From Streptomyces sp. 7-21 (lineage in GTDB: Bacteria > Actinomycetota > Actinomycetes > Streptomycetales > Streptomycetaceae): a DNA stretch of 64,000 nucleotides. Where the stretch lies: assembly GCF_016741785.1 (NCBI RefSeq), contig NZ_JAERRL010000013.1, positions 62,001 to 126,000 of the forward strand, written 5' to 3'. Of the stretch, positions 27,636 through 35,290 are shown piece by piece (the stretch's first letter is position 1; the number at the start of each line of letters is the position of its first letter). The translations under genes were made by a program, and so were the position numbers. Below the pieces are notes generated by a model. The model was not told where the DNA came from, searched no databases, and was given only the letters and a program-made list of their open reading frames with translations.

Positions 27636-29242
27636 TGGGGTTCGCGCGCACGGGCGCGGTGGCCCTCACCGGCGTCGAGGGCGTCGTGGTGGAGGTCCAG
27701 GCCGACCTGGAGCCAGGGGTGGCGTCGTTCTCGCTGGTGGGCCTGGCCGACCGGTCGTTGAGCGAGAGCCGGGACCGGGTGCGGGCGGCGGTGGTCAACT
27801 CGGGGGCGGACTGGCCGCAGAAGAAGCTGACGGTCGGGCTGAGCCCGGCCTCCGTGCCCAAGGCGGGCAGCGGCTTCGACCTCGCGGTGGCCTGCGGGGT
27901 GCTGGCGGCAGCCGAGCGGATCGACCCCCGGTCCGTCGCGGACTTGGTGCTGGTGGGCGAGCTGTCACTGGACGGCCGGGTGCGGCCGGTGCGCGGGGTG
28001 CTACCCGCGGTGCTGGCGGCGGCCGACGCCGGGTACCGGCGGGTGGTGGTGCCGGAAGCGGCGGTGGCGGAGGCTGCCCTGGTACCGGAGATGACGGTGC
28101 TGGGCGTGCGGAGCCTGCGCCAGCTGATCGCCCTGCTCGCGGGCGAGCCCGTGCCGGAGGAGCCCGGGGAGCCGCCCGGGGAGGGGCCGCCGGGCGCGGC
28201 GTGGGGGCACCCGCAGCCGCCGGGGCTGTGCGGGCTGGCGGGCGCGGGCGGGCCCGAGCCCGACCTGGCGGACGTCGCGGGGCAGCACCTGGCCCGCAGG
28301 GCGCTGGAAGTCGCCGCGGCGGGACGCCACCACCTGCTGCTGCGGGGAGCCCCCGGCGCGGGCAAGACGATGCTGGCCGAGCGGCTGCCCGGTCTGCTGC
28401 CGCCGCTCACCCGTCAGGAGGCACTGGAGGTCACCGCCGTTCACTCGGTGGGGGGTTCGCTGCCGCCCGGCCGTCCGCTGATCGACCGGGCGCCGTTCTG
28501 CGCCCCGCACCACTCGGCCTCGATGGCCGCCCTGATCGGCGGCGGCAGCGGCTTCCCTCGCCCCGGCGCGGTGTCCCTGGCGCACCACGGCGTGCTGTTC
28601 ATCGACGAGGCGGCGGAGATGAGCGGCCCGGCGCTCGACGCGCTGCGGCAGCCGCTGGAGTCCGGGCAGGTGGTGGTCGCGCGGGCCGCCGGGATCCTGC
28701 GGATGCCCGCGCGCGTGCTGCTGGTGCTGGCCGCCAACCCCTGCCCGTGCGGGCGGCACGGTTCGCCCGGCGGCGAGTGCGAGTGCCTGCCGTCTGCCGT
28801 CCGGCGCTACCAGGCGCGGCTGTCGGGTCCGCTGCTGGACCGCGTGGACCTGCGGGTGCCGGTGGAGCCGGTGGGGCGCGCGGAGCTGCTGTCGCAGGGC
28901 GGGCGGGGCGAGCCGACGGCACGGGTGGCCGGCCGGGTGCGGCTCGCGCGCGAGCGCGCCGCCGCGCGGTACGCGGACACCCCCTGGCGGACGAACGGCG
29001 AGGTGCCGGGGCACGAGCTGCGCACGCGCTTCGCGCCGGCGCCCGGCGCGCTGCTGCGCGCGGAGCAGGATCTGGAGCGGGGCCTGCTGACCGCCCGGGG
29101 GCTTGACCGGGTGCTGCGCGTGGCCTGGACGGTGGCCGACCTGGCGGGACATGACCGCCCCACGGCCGAGGACGTCGACGCCGCGCTGGAGCTGCGCACG
29201 GGCGTGCGGAGGGGCGCCGGGATCGCCGGGAGCCTGCCGTGA
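27635..29242 (+). CDS. comM: YifB/ComM-family Mg-chelatase-like AAA+ ATPase
   Basis: This protein of 535 residues has an N-terminal Lon-protease-like ChlI domain (about 1-165), a Pro/Gly/Glu-rich linker (170-200), and an AAA+ module. Walker A GAPGAGKT is at about 241-248, and Walker B is LFIDEAAEM. The CPCGRHG cysteines and a C-terminal helical domain follow. ComM in naturally competent bacteria is a hexameric helicase that helps branch migration during DNA uptake. A role with DprA in recombination is inferred here. GTG 27632 directly before ATG 27635 is an alternative start. Confidence 0.92.
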   Translation: MGFARTGAVALTGVEGVVVEVQADLEPGVASFSLVGLADRSLSESRDRVRAAVVNSGADWPQKKLTVGLSPASVPKAGSGFDLAVACGVLAAAERIDPRSVADLVLVGELSLDGRVRPVRGVLPAVLAAADAGYRRVVVPEAAVAEAALVPEMTVLGVRSLRQLIALLAGEPVPEEPGEPPGEGPPGAAWGHPQPPGLCGLAGAGGPEPDLADVAGQHLARRALEVAAAGRHHLLLRGAPGAGKTMLAERLPGLLPPLTRQEALEVTAVHSVGGSLPPGRPLIDRAPFCAPHHSASMAALIGGGSGFPRPGAVSLAHHGVLFIDEAAEMSGPALDALRQPLESGQVVVARAAGILRMPARVLLVLAANPCPCGRHGSPGGECECLPSAVRRYQARLSGPLLDRVDLRVPVEPVGRAELLSQGGRGEPTARVAGRVRLARERAAARYADTPWRTNGEVPGHELRTRFAPAPGALLRAEQDLERGLLTARGLDRVLRVAWTVADLAGHDRPTAEDVDAALELRTGVRRGAGIAGSLP

Positions 29243-30372
29243 CCGCGCCGGAGACCCGGCGCGCGCGGGCGGCGCTGACGCGGGTCACCGAGCCGGGCGA
29301 CGCGCACGTCGGGCGCTGGCTCGCCGAGCGCGGCCCGGTGGCGGCCTGGCGGGCGCTGTGCGAGGACGTCCGGCCGCCGGGGATCAGCGCCGAGCGGTGG
29401 GCGGGGCTGCGGCTGCGGGCAGCGGGGGCGCGGCCGGAGCGGGACCTGGAGGCGGTGGCGCGGCTCGGGGGCCGCCTGGTGTGCCCGGAGGACCACGAGT
29501 GGCCCAGCCAGCTCGACGACCTCGGCCCGCTCCGGCCCGTGGCCCTGTGGGTGCGGGGCGCCCGCTCGCTGCGGTTCACGGCCCTGCGCTCGGTCGCGGT
29601 GGTCGGCGCGCGGGCGTGCACGGACTACGGCGCGCACGTGGCGGCGGATCTGGGCGCGGGGCTGGCGGGGCGCGGCTGGACGGTGGTCTCGGGGGCGGCG
29701 TACGGCGTGGACGGGGCAGCGCACCGGGGAGCACTCGCGGCCGGGGGTGTGACGGTGGCGGTGCTGGCCTGCGGCGTGGACACGGGCTATCCGGCGCGCC
29801 ACCGGGAGCTGCTGCGCCGTGTCGCCGAGCACGGCCTGGTGGCAACGGAGCTGCCGCCGGGCGCGCGGCCGACGCGCGGCCGGTTCGTGCAGCGCAACCG
29901 CGTCATCGCCGCGCTGACGCGGGGCACGGTGGTGGTGGAGGCGGCGGCGCGCAGCGGGTCGCTGATCACCGCGCGCCAGGCCCGGCGGCTGGGCCGGCAC
30001 GTCATGGCGGTGCCGGGCCCGGTGACCTCCGGGCTGTCGGCGGGGGCGCACGGGCTGCTGCGGGAGGACGCGGTGCTGGTGGCGGACGCCGGCCAGGTGG
30101 CCGAGGTGGCGGGCGCCATGGGTGAGCTGGCCGACGAGGAGGCTTCGCCGGTGGTGGCACGGGACCTGCTGCCGCCCCCGGCCGCCGCGGTGCTCGACGC
30201 GCTGCCCGCCTCGGGCACGGCGAGCGCGGAGCAGGTGGCGTGCGACGCGTGCACCAGCCCGGAAGCCGCCGAGGCCCGGCTGCACGAGCTGACCGCCCTC
30301 GGGTTCGTCGAACGCGTGGGCGAGCACTGGCAGTTGCGTCGCGCGACACTCCCGGCTGCGCCCCTGGCATAA
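29239..30372 (+). CDS. dprA: DNA-processing protein DprA
   Basis: This 377-residue protein has the DprA Rossmann fold in the middle. VVGARACTDYG binds single-stranded DNA, VVSGAAYGVDGAAHRGAL follows in part, and ACGVDTGYPARH and the ARSGSLITARQA element complete it. A C-terminal winged-helix-like domain starts at about 310. DprA protects incoming single strands and loads RecA. The GTG start overlaps the comM stop by four bases. The N-terminal 80 residues resemble the SAM-like helical domain of longer DprA proteins. Confidence 0.92.
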   Translation: MTAPETRRARAALTRVTEPGDAHVGRWLAERGPVAAWRALCEDVRPPGISAERWAGLRLRAAGARPERDLEAVARLGGRLVCPEDHEWPSQLDDLGPLRPVALWVRGARSLRFTALRSVAVVGARACTDYGAHVAADLGAGLAGRGWTVVSGAAYGVDGAAHRGALAAGGVTVAVLACGVDTGYPARHRELLRRVAEHGLVATELPPGARPTRGRFVQRNRVIAALTRGTVVVEAAARSGSLITARQARRLGRHVMAVPGPVTSGLSAGAHGLLREDAVLVADAGQVAEVAGAMGELADEEASPVVARDLLPPPAAAVLDALPASGTASAEQVACDACTSPEAAEARLHELTALGFVERVGEHWQLRRATLPAAPLA

Positions 30373-30522
30373 CACCGCGGTGCGGCAAGCGGAACGTATC
30401 TGCGCATGACGGGGTGCTCGCCACATGCGCACCGCGACACTACAGTCACGCTACGCTCACAGGGTTCTGGCACCAGAACCGCACGACTCGCACGCCCCTG
30501 GCAGAACGGCTTCAGACGACGC

Positions 30523-31365
30523 ATGCCAACGCACTCCCCCGGGCCTCCGCACGCGGCTCCCGCAGCACCGGCCGCGGCGGAGGGCGCCTCGGTTCCCGCC
30601 CCGCCGACCTCGCTCGACGAGCTGTGGCACTCCTACAAGAGCACGGGCGACGAGCGGCTGCGCGAGCAGCTCATCCTGCACTACTCCCCGCTCGTCAAGT
30701 ACGTGGCGGGCCGGGTGAGCGTGGGACTGCCGCCCAACGTGGACCAGGCGGACTTCGTCTCGTCCGGGGTGTTCGGCCTCATCGACGCGATCGAGAAGTT
30801 CGACCCCGACCGTTCGATCAAGTTCGAGACCTACGCGATCACCCGGATCCGCGGCGCCATGATCGACGAGCTGCGTGCGCTGGACTGGATCCCGCGCTCG
30901 GTGCGGCAGAAGGCCAGGGCCTTCGAGCGCGCCTACGCCACGCTGGAGTCCTCGCTGCGCCGCACCCCCTCCGAGGCCGAGGTGGCCCAGGAGATGGGCA
31001 TCACCCTGGAGGAGCTGCACAGCGTCTTCAGCCAGCTGTCGCTGGCGAACGTGGTGGCCCTGGAGGAGCTGCTGCACGCCGGCGGCGAGGGCGGGGACCG
31101 GCTGAGCCTGATGGACACCCTGGAGGACACGGCCGCGGACAACCCCGTCGAGGTGGCCGAGGACCGCGAGCTGCGCCGGCTGCTGGCGCGCGCCGTCAAC
31201 ACCCTCCCCGACCGGGAGAAGACCGTGGTGACGCTCTACTACTACGAAGGGCTGACCCTGGCCGAGATCGGGGAGGTCCTCGGCGTCACCGAGAGCCGTG
31301 TCAGCCAGATCCACAGCAAGTCGGTCCTCCAGCTCCGCGCCAAGCTGGCCGACATCCACGGCTGA
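30523..31365 (+). CDS. whiG: RNA polymerase sigma factor WhiG
   Basis: This is the sporulation sigma factor of the FliA/sigma-28 group that commits aerial hyphae to sporulation in Streptomyces. Region 2 spans about 50-120 (YSPLVKYVAGRVSVGLP, FGLIDAIEKFDPDRSIKFE in part, RGAMIDELRALDW). Region 3 is around 150-190. Region 4 is near the end with LTLAEIGEVLGVTESRVSQI. ATG 30523 gives 280 residues, the size known for WhiG; the frame is open 39 codons upstream but that part does not look coding. The 150-base gap after dprA may hold its own promoter. It converges on the M23 gene with three bases between stop codons. Confidence 0.95.
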   Translation: MPTHSPGPPHAAPAAPAAAEGASVPAPPTSLDELWHSYKSTGDERLREQLILHYSPLVKYVAGRVSVGLPPNVDQADFVSSGVFGLIDAIEKFDPDRSIKFETYAITRIRGAMIDELRALDWIPRSVRQKARAFERAYATLESSLRRTPSEAEVAQEMGITLEELHSVFSQLSLANVVALEELLHAGGEGGDRLSLMDTLEDTAADNPVEVAEDRELRRLLARAVNTLPDREKTVVTLYYYEGLTLAEIGEVLGVTESRVSQIHSKSVLQLRAKLADIHG

Positions 31366-31375
31366 CCGTCAGCCG
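31359..31375. terminator. hairpin spanning both stop codons of whiG and the M23 gene
   Basis: CGGCTGA-CCG-TCAGCCG is a perfect 7-bp inverted repeat with a 3-base loop. The TGA of whiG (31363-31365) is the top of one arm and the TCA (reverse TGA) of the convergent gene (31369-31371) the top of the other. It can form on either transcript. Confidence 0.55.
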
Positions 31376-31992
31376 GGCTCGGGCACCCCGGTCACCGGCA
31401 GCAGCCGCACGTCCCGGCCCCGCGCCGGCCCCAGCGGCAGCAGGCTGAGCGGGTCGTGGTACCCCTCGCCGCGGCGCAGCCCGAGGTGGAGGCAGGGCAC
31501 CGGGCAGTGGTACGCGTCCGGGCCCAGTGTGCCCAGGCGCTGGCCCGCCCGCACCCGCTCTCCCTCGGTCACCTGGGGCAGCACCGGCTCGTAGGTAACG
31601 CGCAGCGGCGGCTCGCCCGTGCCGGGAAGCTCCACGGAGACCACCCCGCGCCCGGCGACCTCGCCGGCGAACACGACGGTGCCCGCCGCGACGGCGCGCA
31701 CGGGGGCGCCGCGCGCCGCGGCCAGGTCCACGCCCCGGTGGCCCGCGGCCCACGGCGCCGCGGGCGCCTCGAAGCCGCGCGCGACGAGCGGCCGCCCGCC
31801 GCCGCTTCCGGCGACGGGCCACTGGCCCTCCTGCTGGTCCCGCTGCCCGGCAGCGGGCGCGGTCAGCAGGGCGGCGGAGAGCAGGACGGGCGCGAGGAAC
31901 TGCCCAGTCAGTGCGAGCACGGTGGTCGTCATGGCCAGCAGCCTGCCGGGCCGGCGGCCCCCGCGGGACCCGGGGCACGCATCTGTGGACAA
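31369..31992 (-). CDS. M23-family peptidase (LytM-like), secreted
   Basis: The M23 domain is in the C-terminal half. His85 and Asp89 are in GHRGVDL, and LHLGLRRG ends the zinc site. The first residue of the usual HxH pair is Cys (CLH), which I recall from other actinobacterial members at this locus. A hydrophobic segment (MTTTVLALTGQFLAPV, then AALLTAPAAG) should be a signal peptide. The TTG at 31992 gives 207 residues and a basic n-region but lies inside the DnaA-box-like word. ATG 31932 gives 187 residues without the basic region. Neither has a good ribosome site. It probably cuts peptidoglycan cross-bridges or acts as a LytM adaptor. Confidence 0.85.
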   Translation of the reverse strand: MSTDACPGSRGGRRPGRLLAMTTTVLALTGQFLAPVLLSAALLTAPAAGQRDQQEGQWPVAGSGGGRPLVARGFEAPAAPWAAGHRGVDLAAARGAPVRAVAAGTVVFAGEVAGRGVVSVELPGTGEPPLRVTYEPVLPQVTEGERVRAGQRLGTLGPDAYHCPVPCLHLGLRRGEGYHDPLSLLPLGPARGRDVRLLPVTGVPEPG

Positions 31993-31993
31993 C
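31983..31993 (-). repeat. DnaA-box-like 11-mer, right inverted copy
   Basis: CTGTGGACAAC is the exact reverse complement of the word at 27196-27206. It lies between the M23 gene and the DUF2469 gene, at the right end of the block inverted relative to M. tuberculosis. Confidence 0.6.
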
Positions 31994-32034
31994 CTGGCGC
32001 CCGGCGGAACGCCGGTCCCCCGTCCGGGTGAGGT

Positions 32035-32370
32035 TCAGCCGGTGCGGCCGCTCCCGAAGCCGGAGTCCTCGGGCAGGTCGAGTTCGCTGCGGTTCAGCTC
32101 CTCAATGTTCACGTCCTTGAACGTGAGCACGCGCACCTGCTTGACGAAGCGGGCCGGCCGGTACATGTCCCACACCCAGGCATCCGCCATGGACACCTCG
32201 AAGAAGACTTCCCCCTGCACCGAGTGGACCTGCATCTCGTAGTCGTTGGTGAGATAGAAACGCCGCTCGGTCTCGATCACATACGTGAACAGCCCGACCA
32301 CGTCCCGGTACTCCCGGTAGAGCTTCAGCTCCATCTCGGTCTCGTACTTCTCGAGGTCTTCGGCGCTCAT
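32035..32370 (-). CDS. DUF2469 family protein
   Basis: This 111-residue protein matches the small acidic actinobacterial family DUF2469: MSAEDLEKYETEMELKLYRE in part, then ETERRFYLTNDYEM and a VWDMYRPARFVKQVRV core. It has no known function. It is nearly always next to lepB, rnhB or yraN in actinobacteria. ATG 32368-32370 gives the conserved start; the longer open frame through lepB is not real. No signal peptide or membrane span is seen, so it is cytoplasmic. Confidence 0.92.
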   Translation of the reverse strand: MSAEDLEKYETEMELKLYREYRDVVGLFTYVIETERRFYLTNDYEMQVHSVQGEVFFEVSMADAWVWDMYRPARFVKQVRVLTFKDVNIEELNRSELDLPEDSGFGSGRTG

Positions 32371-32383
32371 GGCGTGATCCCCT

Positions 32384-33148
32384 TCAGCCGTGCGTTCCCT
32401 CATTGTGCGCCACCCGCGACGCCCGCACTGCGCGGCGGTCCCTGCGGGCGGCACGCCAGCGGGCGCAGGGGCCGTACAGCCCGGCGCCGAAGACCAGCAC
32501 CGCTCCCCCGGCCACCGCCAGCACCAGCGGCCCCAGCGGGCCCCGCTCAGAGATCCCGCCCGGCAGCCCGGCGAAGCCCTCCGGGCGCTCCAGCAGCCCC
32601 GCACGGCCCAGCGGCCAGGCGACGGCCTCCACCCGCGCCGACACCGCCCCGCGCGGCACGCTGCCGCCGCCGGAGCCGTCCAGCATGCTGCGGGAGTCCA
32701 GCGAGTCCCCGCGGTGGTCGCCGAGCAGGAACAGCTCCCCCTCGGGCACCACCGACTCGAACTCCTGCGTGGCACGGCCGGACTCGGCGTCCAGGTACGC
32801 CTCCGTCACCGGTTCGCCATTGACCGTGATCCGGCCCCGCCCGTCACAGCACGCCACCGTGTCGCCGCCGACGCCGACGACACGCTTGATCATGGTGGCG
32901 TCACCCCAGTCGGGGTCCTCGAAGACCACGACGTCCCCGCGCCGTACCTCGTCGCCGCCGATGCGCTCGGCCAGCACCCGGTCGCCCGCCGCGACCGTCG
33001 GCGCCATGGAGTTCGTGGGCACCGCGAACGGCTGGTACAGCAGCGCCGTCACCGCGAAGCCGCCGAAGAAGAGCACGAATCCCACCGCCATGACGACCCC
33101 GGACAGCACCCTGCCGCGCCGCGACCCGGCGGCCGGCGCTCCGCTCAT
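32384..33148 (-). CDS. lepB: type I signal peptidase, copy 1
   Basis: This protein of 254 residues has an N-terminal membrane anchor (about 20-42) and the catalytic Ser in VPTNSMAPT. The general-base Lys is in MIKRVVGVGGD, and box E reads LLGDHRGDSLDSR. A second hydrophobic segment lies near the C-terminus and leaves a short basic tail inside. It cleaves signal peptides outside the membrane. ATG 33146-33148 follows GGAGGGG. It is the most divergent of the four: the Ser box has Thr-Asn instead of Ser-Gly or Ser-Asp. Confidence 0.93.
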   Translation of the reverse strand: MSGAPAAGSRRGRVLSGVVMAVGFVLFFGGFAVTALLYQPFAVPTNSMAPTVAAGDRVLAERIGGDEVRRGDVVVFEDPDWGDATMIKRVVGVGGDTVACCDGRGRITVNGEPVTEAYLDAESGRATQEFESVVPEGELFLLGDHRGDSLDSRSMLDGSGGGSVPRGAVSARVEAVAWPLGRAGLLERPEGFAGLPGGISERGPLGPLVLAVAGGAVLVFGAGLYGPCARWRAARRDRRAVRASRVAHNEGTHG

Positions 33149-33219
33149 GGCGCCCCCTCCCGCTCCCGAGGTGATCACGGTGACCACCCCGTGACCCTAC
33201 CCAGCGGAAGGGCCGCAGG

Positions 33220-34323
33220 TCAGCCCCTGGCGTCCGCTTCGGCCACCTCGGCGGCCGCGGCACGCTCCTGGGGCTCCCCCTGCTCGAGGCGCCGCAGCAG
33301 CCGCCGCCGGCGCCACAGCACCAGCGGCAGGGCGCCGGCGAGGCCCAGCGCGGCCGGCGCGGCGGAACTCAGCGAGTCGTAGCCGCCGGGCACGGAAAGC
33401 GTCGACCACCGCGACACCGGCCAGGCGATCACGATGGCGCGCCCCACCACGTCGTCCTCGGACACCGTCCCCTGGTACGGGAGGTTCTGGTGGTAGCGGG
33501 AGTCGAGCGAGTCCTGCCGGTGGTCGCCCATGACCCACAGCCGTCCCTCGGGCACGGTGATGGGCCCGAACGGCCGGTCACCGCAGGGGGTGTTTCCCGG
33601 GTAGAGGTACTCGCTCTCGTCGAGCGGCAAGCCGTTGACCAGGACCGGGCCGTTCTCCTTGCACTCCACGGTGTCCCCGCCCACCGCGATGACGCGCTTG
33701 ATCAGGTCCTGCTCCTCGGAGGACGGCATCAGCCCGATCTTGCTGAGCACGTCCTGCACCGCGGCGCCGAAGCCGCCCGAGCCCCCGGTTCCCTCGCCGA
33801 GCCAGCCCCCGGGGTCCTCGAAGACGATGACGTCCCCGCGCTCCGGCTCCCAGCCGAACCACGGGGTGAGCTTGTCCACCAGCACCCGGTCGCCGCGCTG
33901 GAGCGTGTTCTGCATCGAGTCGGAGGGAATCGAGAACGCCTGCACCAGGAACGTCTTGATCAGCAGTGCCAGGACGACCGCGACGCCGATGAGGACCGGC
34001 AGCTCTTTCCAGAACGACCGGGGCTTCTTCTTGCTCGTGCCACGGCCGCCGCCGTCCTCCTGGCTGTCCTCCTGGCCGTCCTCCTGCTGGTTCCCCTGCG
34101 GGTCGCCGCCGCTCCCGTCGCGAGGAGGCTCCGGCTCACCGGTCCCCTCGCTCCCCGGGCCGCCCGGTGCCGCCGCGCCGCCGTCCGCGGCCCGGCCGGC
34201 GCCGCCGGCCCCCGGAGCGCCGCCAGTGCCGGGGGAACCGCCCGTGGCCTCGCCGCCATGGGGAAGGCGCTCCTCGTCCGGCTCTCCCGATCCGGACCGC
34301 GCGCCGACCGCTACATCCCCCAC
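33220..34323 (-). CDS. lepB: type I signal peptidase, copy 2, with long hydrophilic N-terminus
   Basis: This protein of about 367 residues has a Gly/Pro/Glu/Gln-rich cytoplasmic region of about 105 residues, then a membrane anchor. The Ser box is SIPSDSMQNT, the Lys box is DLIKRVIAVGGD, and GDHRQDSLDSR follows. A C-terminal membrane segment is present. GTG 34323 has GAGGAG upstream at a normal distance; GTG 34329 is too close to it. The first 188 bases overlap the end of copy 3 in another frame. A 62-bp segment (33830-33891) is identical to one in copy 3. Confidence 0.92.
   Translation of the reverse strand: MGDVAVGARSGSGEPDEERLPHGGEATGGSPGTGGAPGAGGAGRAADGGAAAPGGPGSEGTGEPEPPRDGSGGDPQGNQQEDGQEDSQEDGGGRGTSKKKPRSFWKELPVLIGVAVVLALLIKTFLVQAFSIPSDSMQNTLQRGDRVLVDKLTPWFGWEPERGDVIVFEDPGGWLGEGTGGSGGFGAAVQDVLSKIGLMPSSEEQDLIKRVIAVGGDTVECKENGPVLVNGLPLDESEYLYPGNTPCGDRPFGPITVPEGRLWVMGDHRQDSLDSRYHQNLPYQGTVSEDDVVGRAIVIAWPVSRWSTLSVPGGYDSLSSAAPAALGLAGALPLVLWRRRRLLRRLEQGEPQERAAAAEVAEADARG
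33830..33891. repeat. 62-bp perfect direct repeat, lepB copy 2
   Basis: This segment is identical base for base to 34941-35002 in lepB copy 3, 1,111 bases away, in the same orientation. It encodes the conserved LVDKLTPWFGWEPERGDV block. Flanking sequence is less similar, including third codon positions, which suggests recent gene conversion. Confidence 0.85.
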
Positions 34324-35290
34324 GCTCACTCCTCACACCGCGCTTCGGCCTGCCCCCGATCCGCAGCAGGCTCATTACTCCCATAACGACTGGGAGTTCC
34401 ACAGGAATCGGGAGTACCGCTATTTCCTTCTCCCCGGTCACCCCCTCGGCGCCAGCCCGCGGCGCGCCGGGGTCGGGCACGGCGGCGAACACCTCCGCGT
34501 CGTCCAGCGTCTGCCAGTGACTGAACGGCCAGGCCACGGCGACCGCCCGGCCCAGGACGTTGCCCACCGGCACCGTACCGTGATGCGGATCGTTCAGGTG
34601 ATACCGGGAGTCGGCCGAATTCGACCGGTGGTCCCCCATCACGAAGATCCGTCCCTCGGGCACCGTCACCTCGAACTCGATCCGCGACGGCGGGTTCCCG
34701 GGGTACAGGTAGGGCTCGTTCAGCGGGTGGCCGTTGACCGTCACCCGTCCCTCGTCGTCACAGCAGGCCACCGTGTCGCCGCCGACGCCGATCACACGCT
34801 TGATGAGGTCCTGGTGGTCGTCGTCGGGCAGCAGCCCGGTCCACGACAGGAAGTCCATCACCGGGCCGATGACCGGCGGACCGGAGCCGTCCGTCTGCTG
34901 CTCGGGCGTGAGCCACCCGCCGGGATCCTCGAAGACGACCACGTCCCCGCGCTCCGGCTCCCAGCCGAACCACGGGGTGAGCTTGTCCACCAGCACCCGG
35001 TCATCGATGCGGATCGTCTCCTCCATCGAGCCGGAGGGGATGACGAACGCCTGTACCAGAAACGTTTTGAGCCCCAGGGCGATCAGCAGCGCCACGCCGA
35101 TCAGGAGGGGAACCTCGCGCGTGGCGCGGAGCCGCTTGCGCCGCTTGATCCGCTTCGCCGCACGCCGCCGGTCCGCCCGGCCCTCACCCGGGCCCCGCAG
35201 CGTCTGACGCGGCTCGGCCGGCTGCTCCGGCCGGTGGCCCTTGGGCGCGGCGTGGCGGCTCGCCGCTCCCCGCTGTCCCCGTCTACCCAT
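34136..35290 (-). CDS. lepB: type I signal peptidase, copy 3, with Arg-rich C-terminal tail
   Basis: The product is 384 residues. After a basic N-terminus (about 1-60) come the membrane anchor, the Ser box VIPSGSMEET, the Lys box DLIKRVIGVGGD and the GDHRSNSADSR box. The recognisable peptidase ends near residue 320. The last 60 residues are Arg/Gly-rich and are encoded by the 188 bases that overlap copy 2. The tail may be a by-product of the overlap, or a real cytoplasmic extension after a weak second membrane segment (VELPVVMGVMSLL). It starts at ATG 35290, overlapping copy 4 by eight bases. Confidence 0.9.
   Translation of the reverse strand: MGRRGQRGAASRHAAPKGHRPEQPAEPRQTLRGPGEGRADRRRAAKRIKRRKRLRATREVPLLIGVALLIALGLKTFLVQAFVIPSGSMEETIRIDDRVLVDKLTPWFGWEPERGDVVVFEDPGGWLTPEQQTDGSGPPVIGPVMDFLSWTGLLPDDDHQDLIKRVIGVGGDTVACCDDEGRVTVNGHPLNEPYLYPGNPPSRIEFEVTVPEGRIFVMGDHRSNSADSRYHLNDPHHGTVPVGNVLGRAVAVAWPFSHWQTLDDAEVFAAVPDPGAPRAGAEGVTGEKEIAVLPIPVELPVVMGVMSLLRIGGRPKRGVRSERGGCSGRRAVRIGRAGRGAPSPWRRGHGRFPRHWRRSGGRRRRPGRGRRRGGTGRPGERGDR
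34941..35002. repeat. 62-bp perfect direct repeat, lepB copy 3
   Basis: This is the second copy of the repeat at 33830-33891. Recombination between the two would delete 1,111 bases and leave one hybrid signal peptidase gene. Confidence 0.85.

Noticed and set aside
33870..33882. Other DnaA-box-like words (TTGTCCACC in lepB copies 2 and 3)
   Set aside because: They differ from TTGTCCACA at the last base and encode the conserved LVDKL block, so protein sequence explains them.
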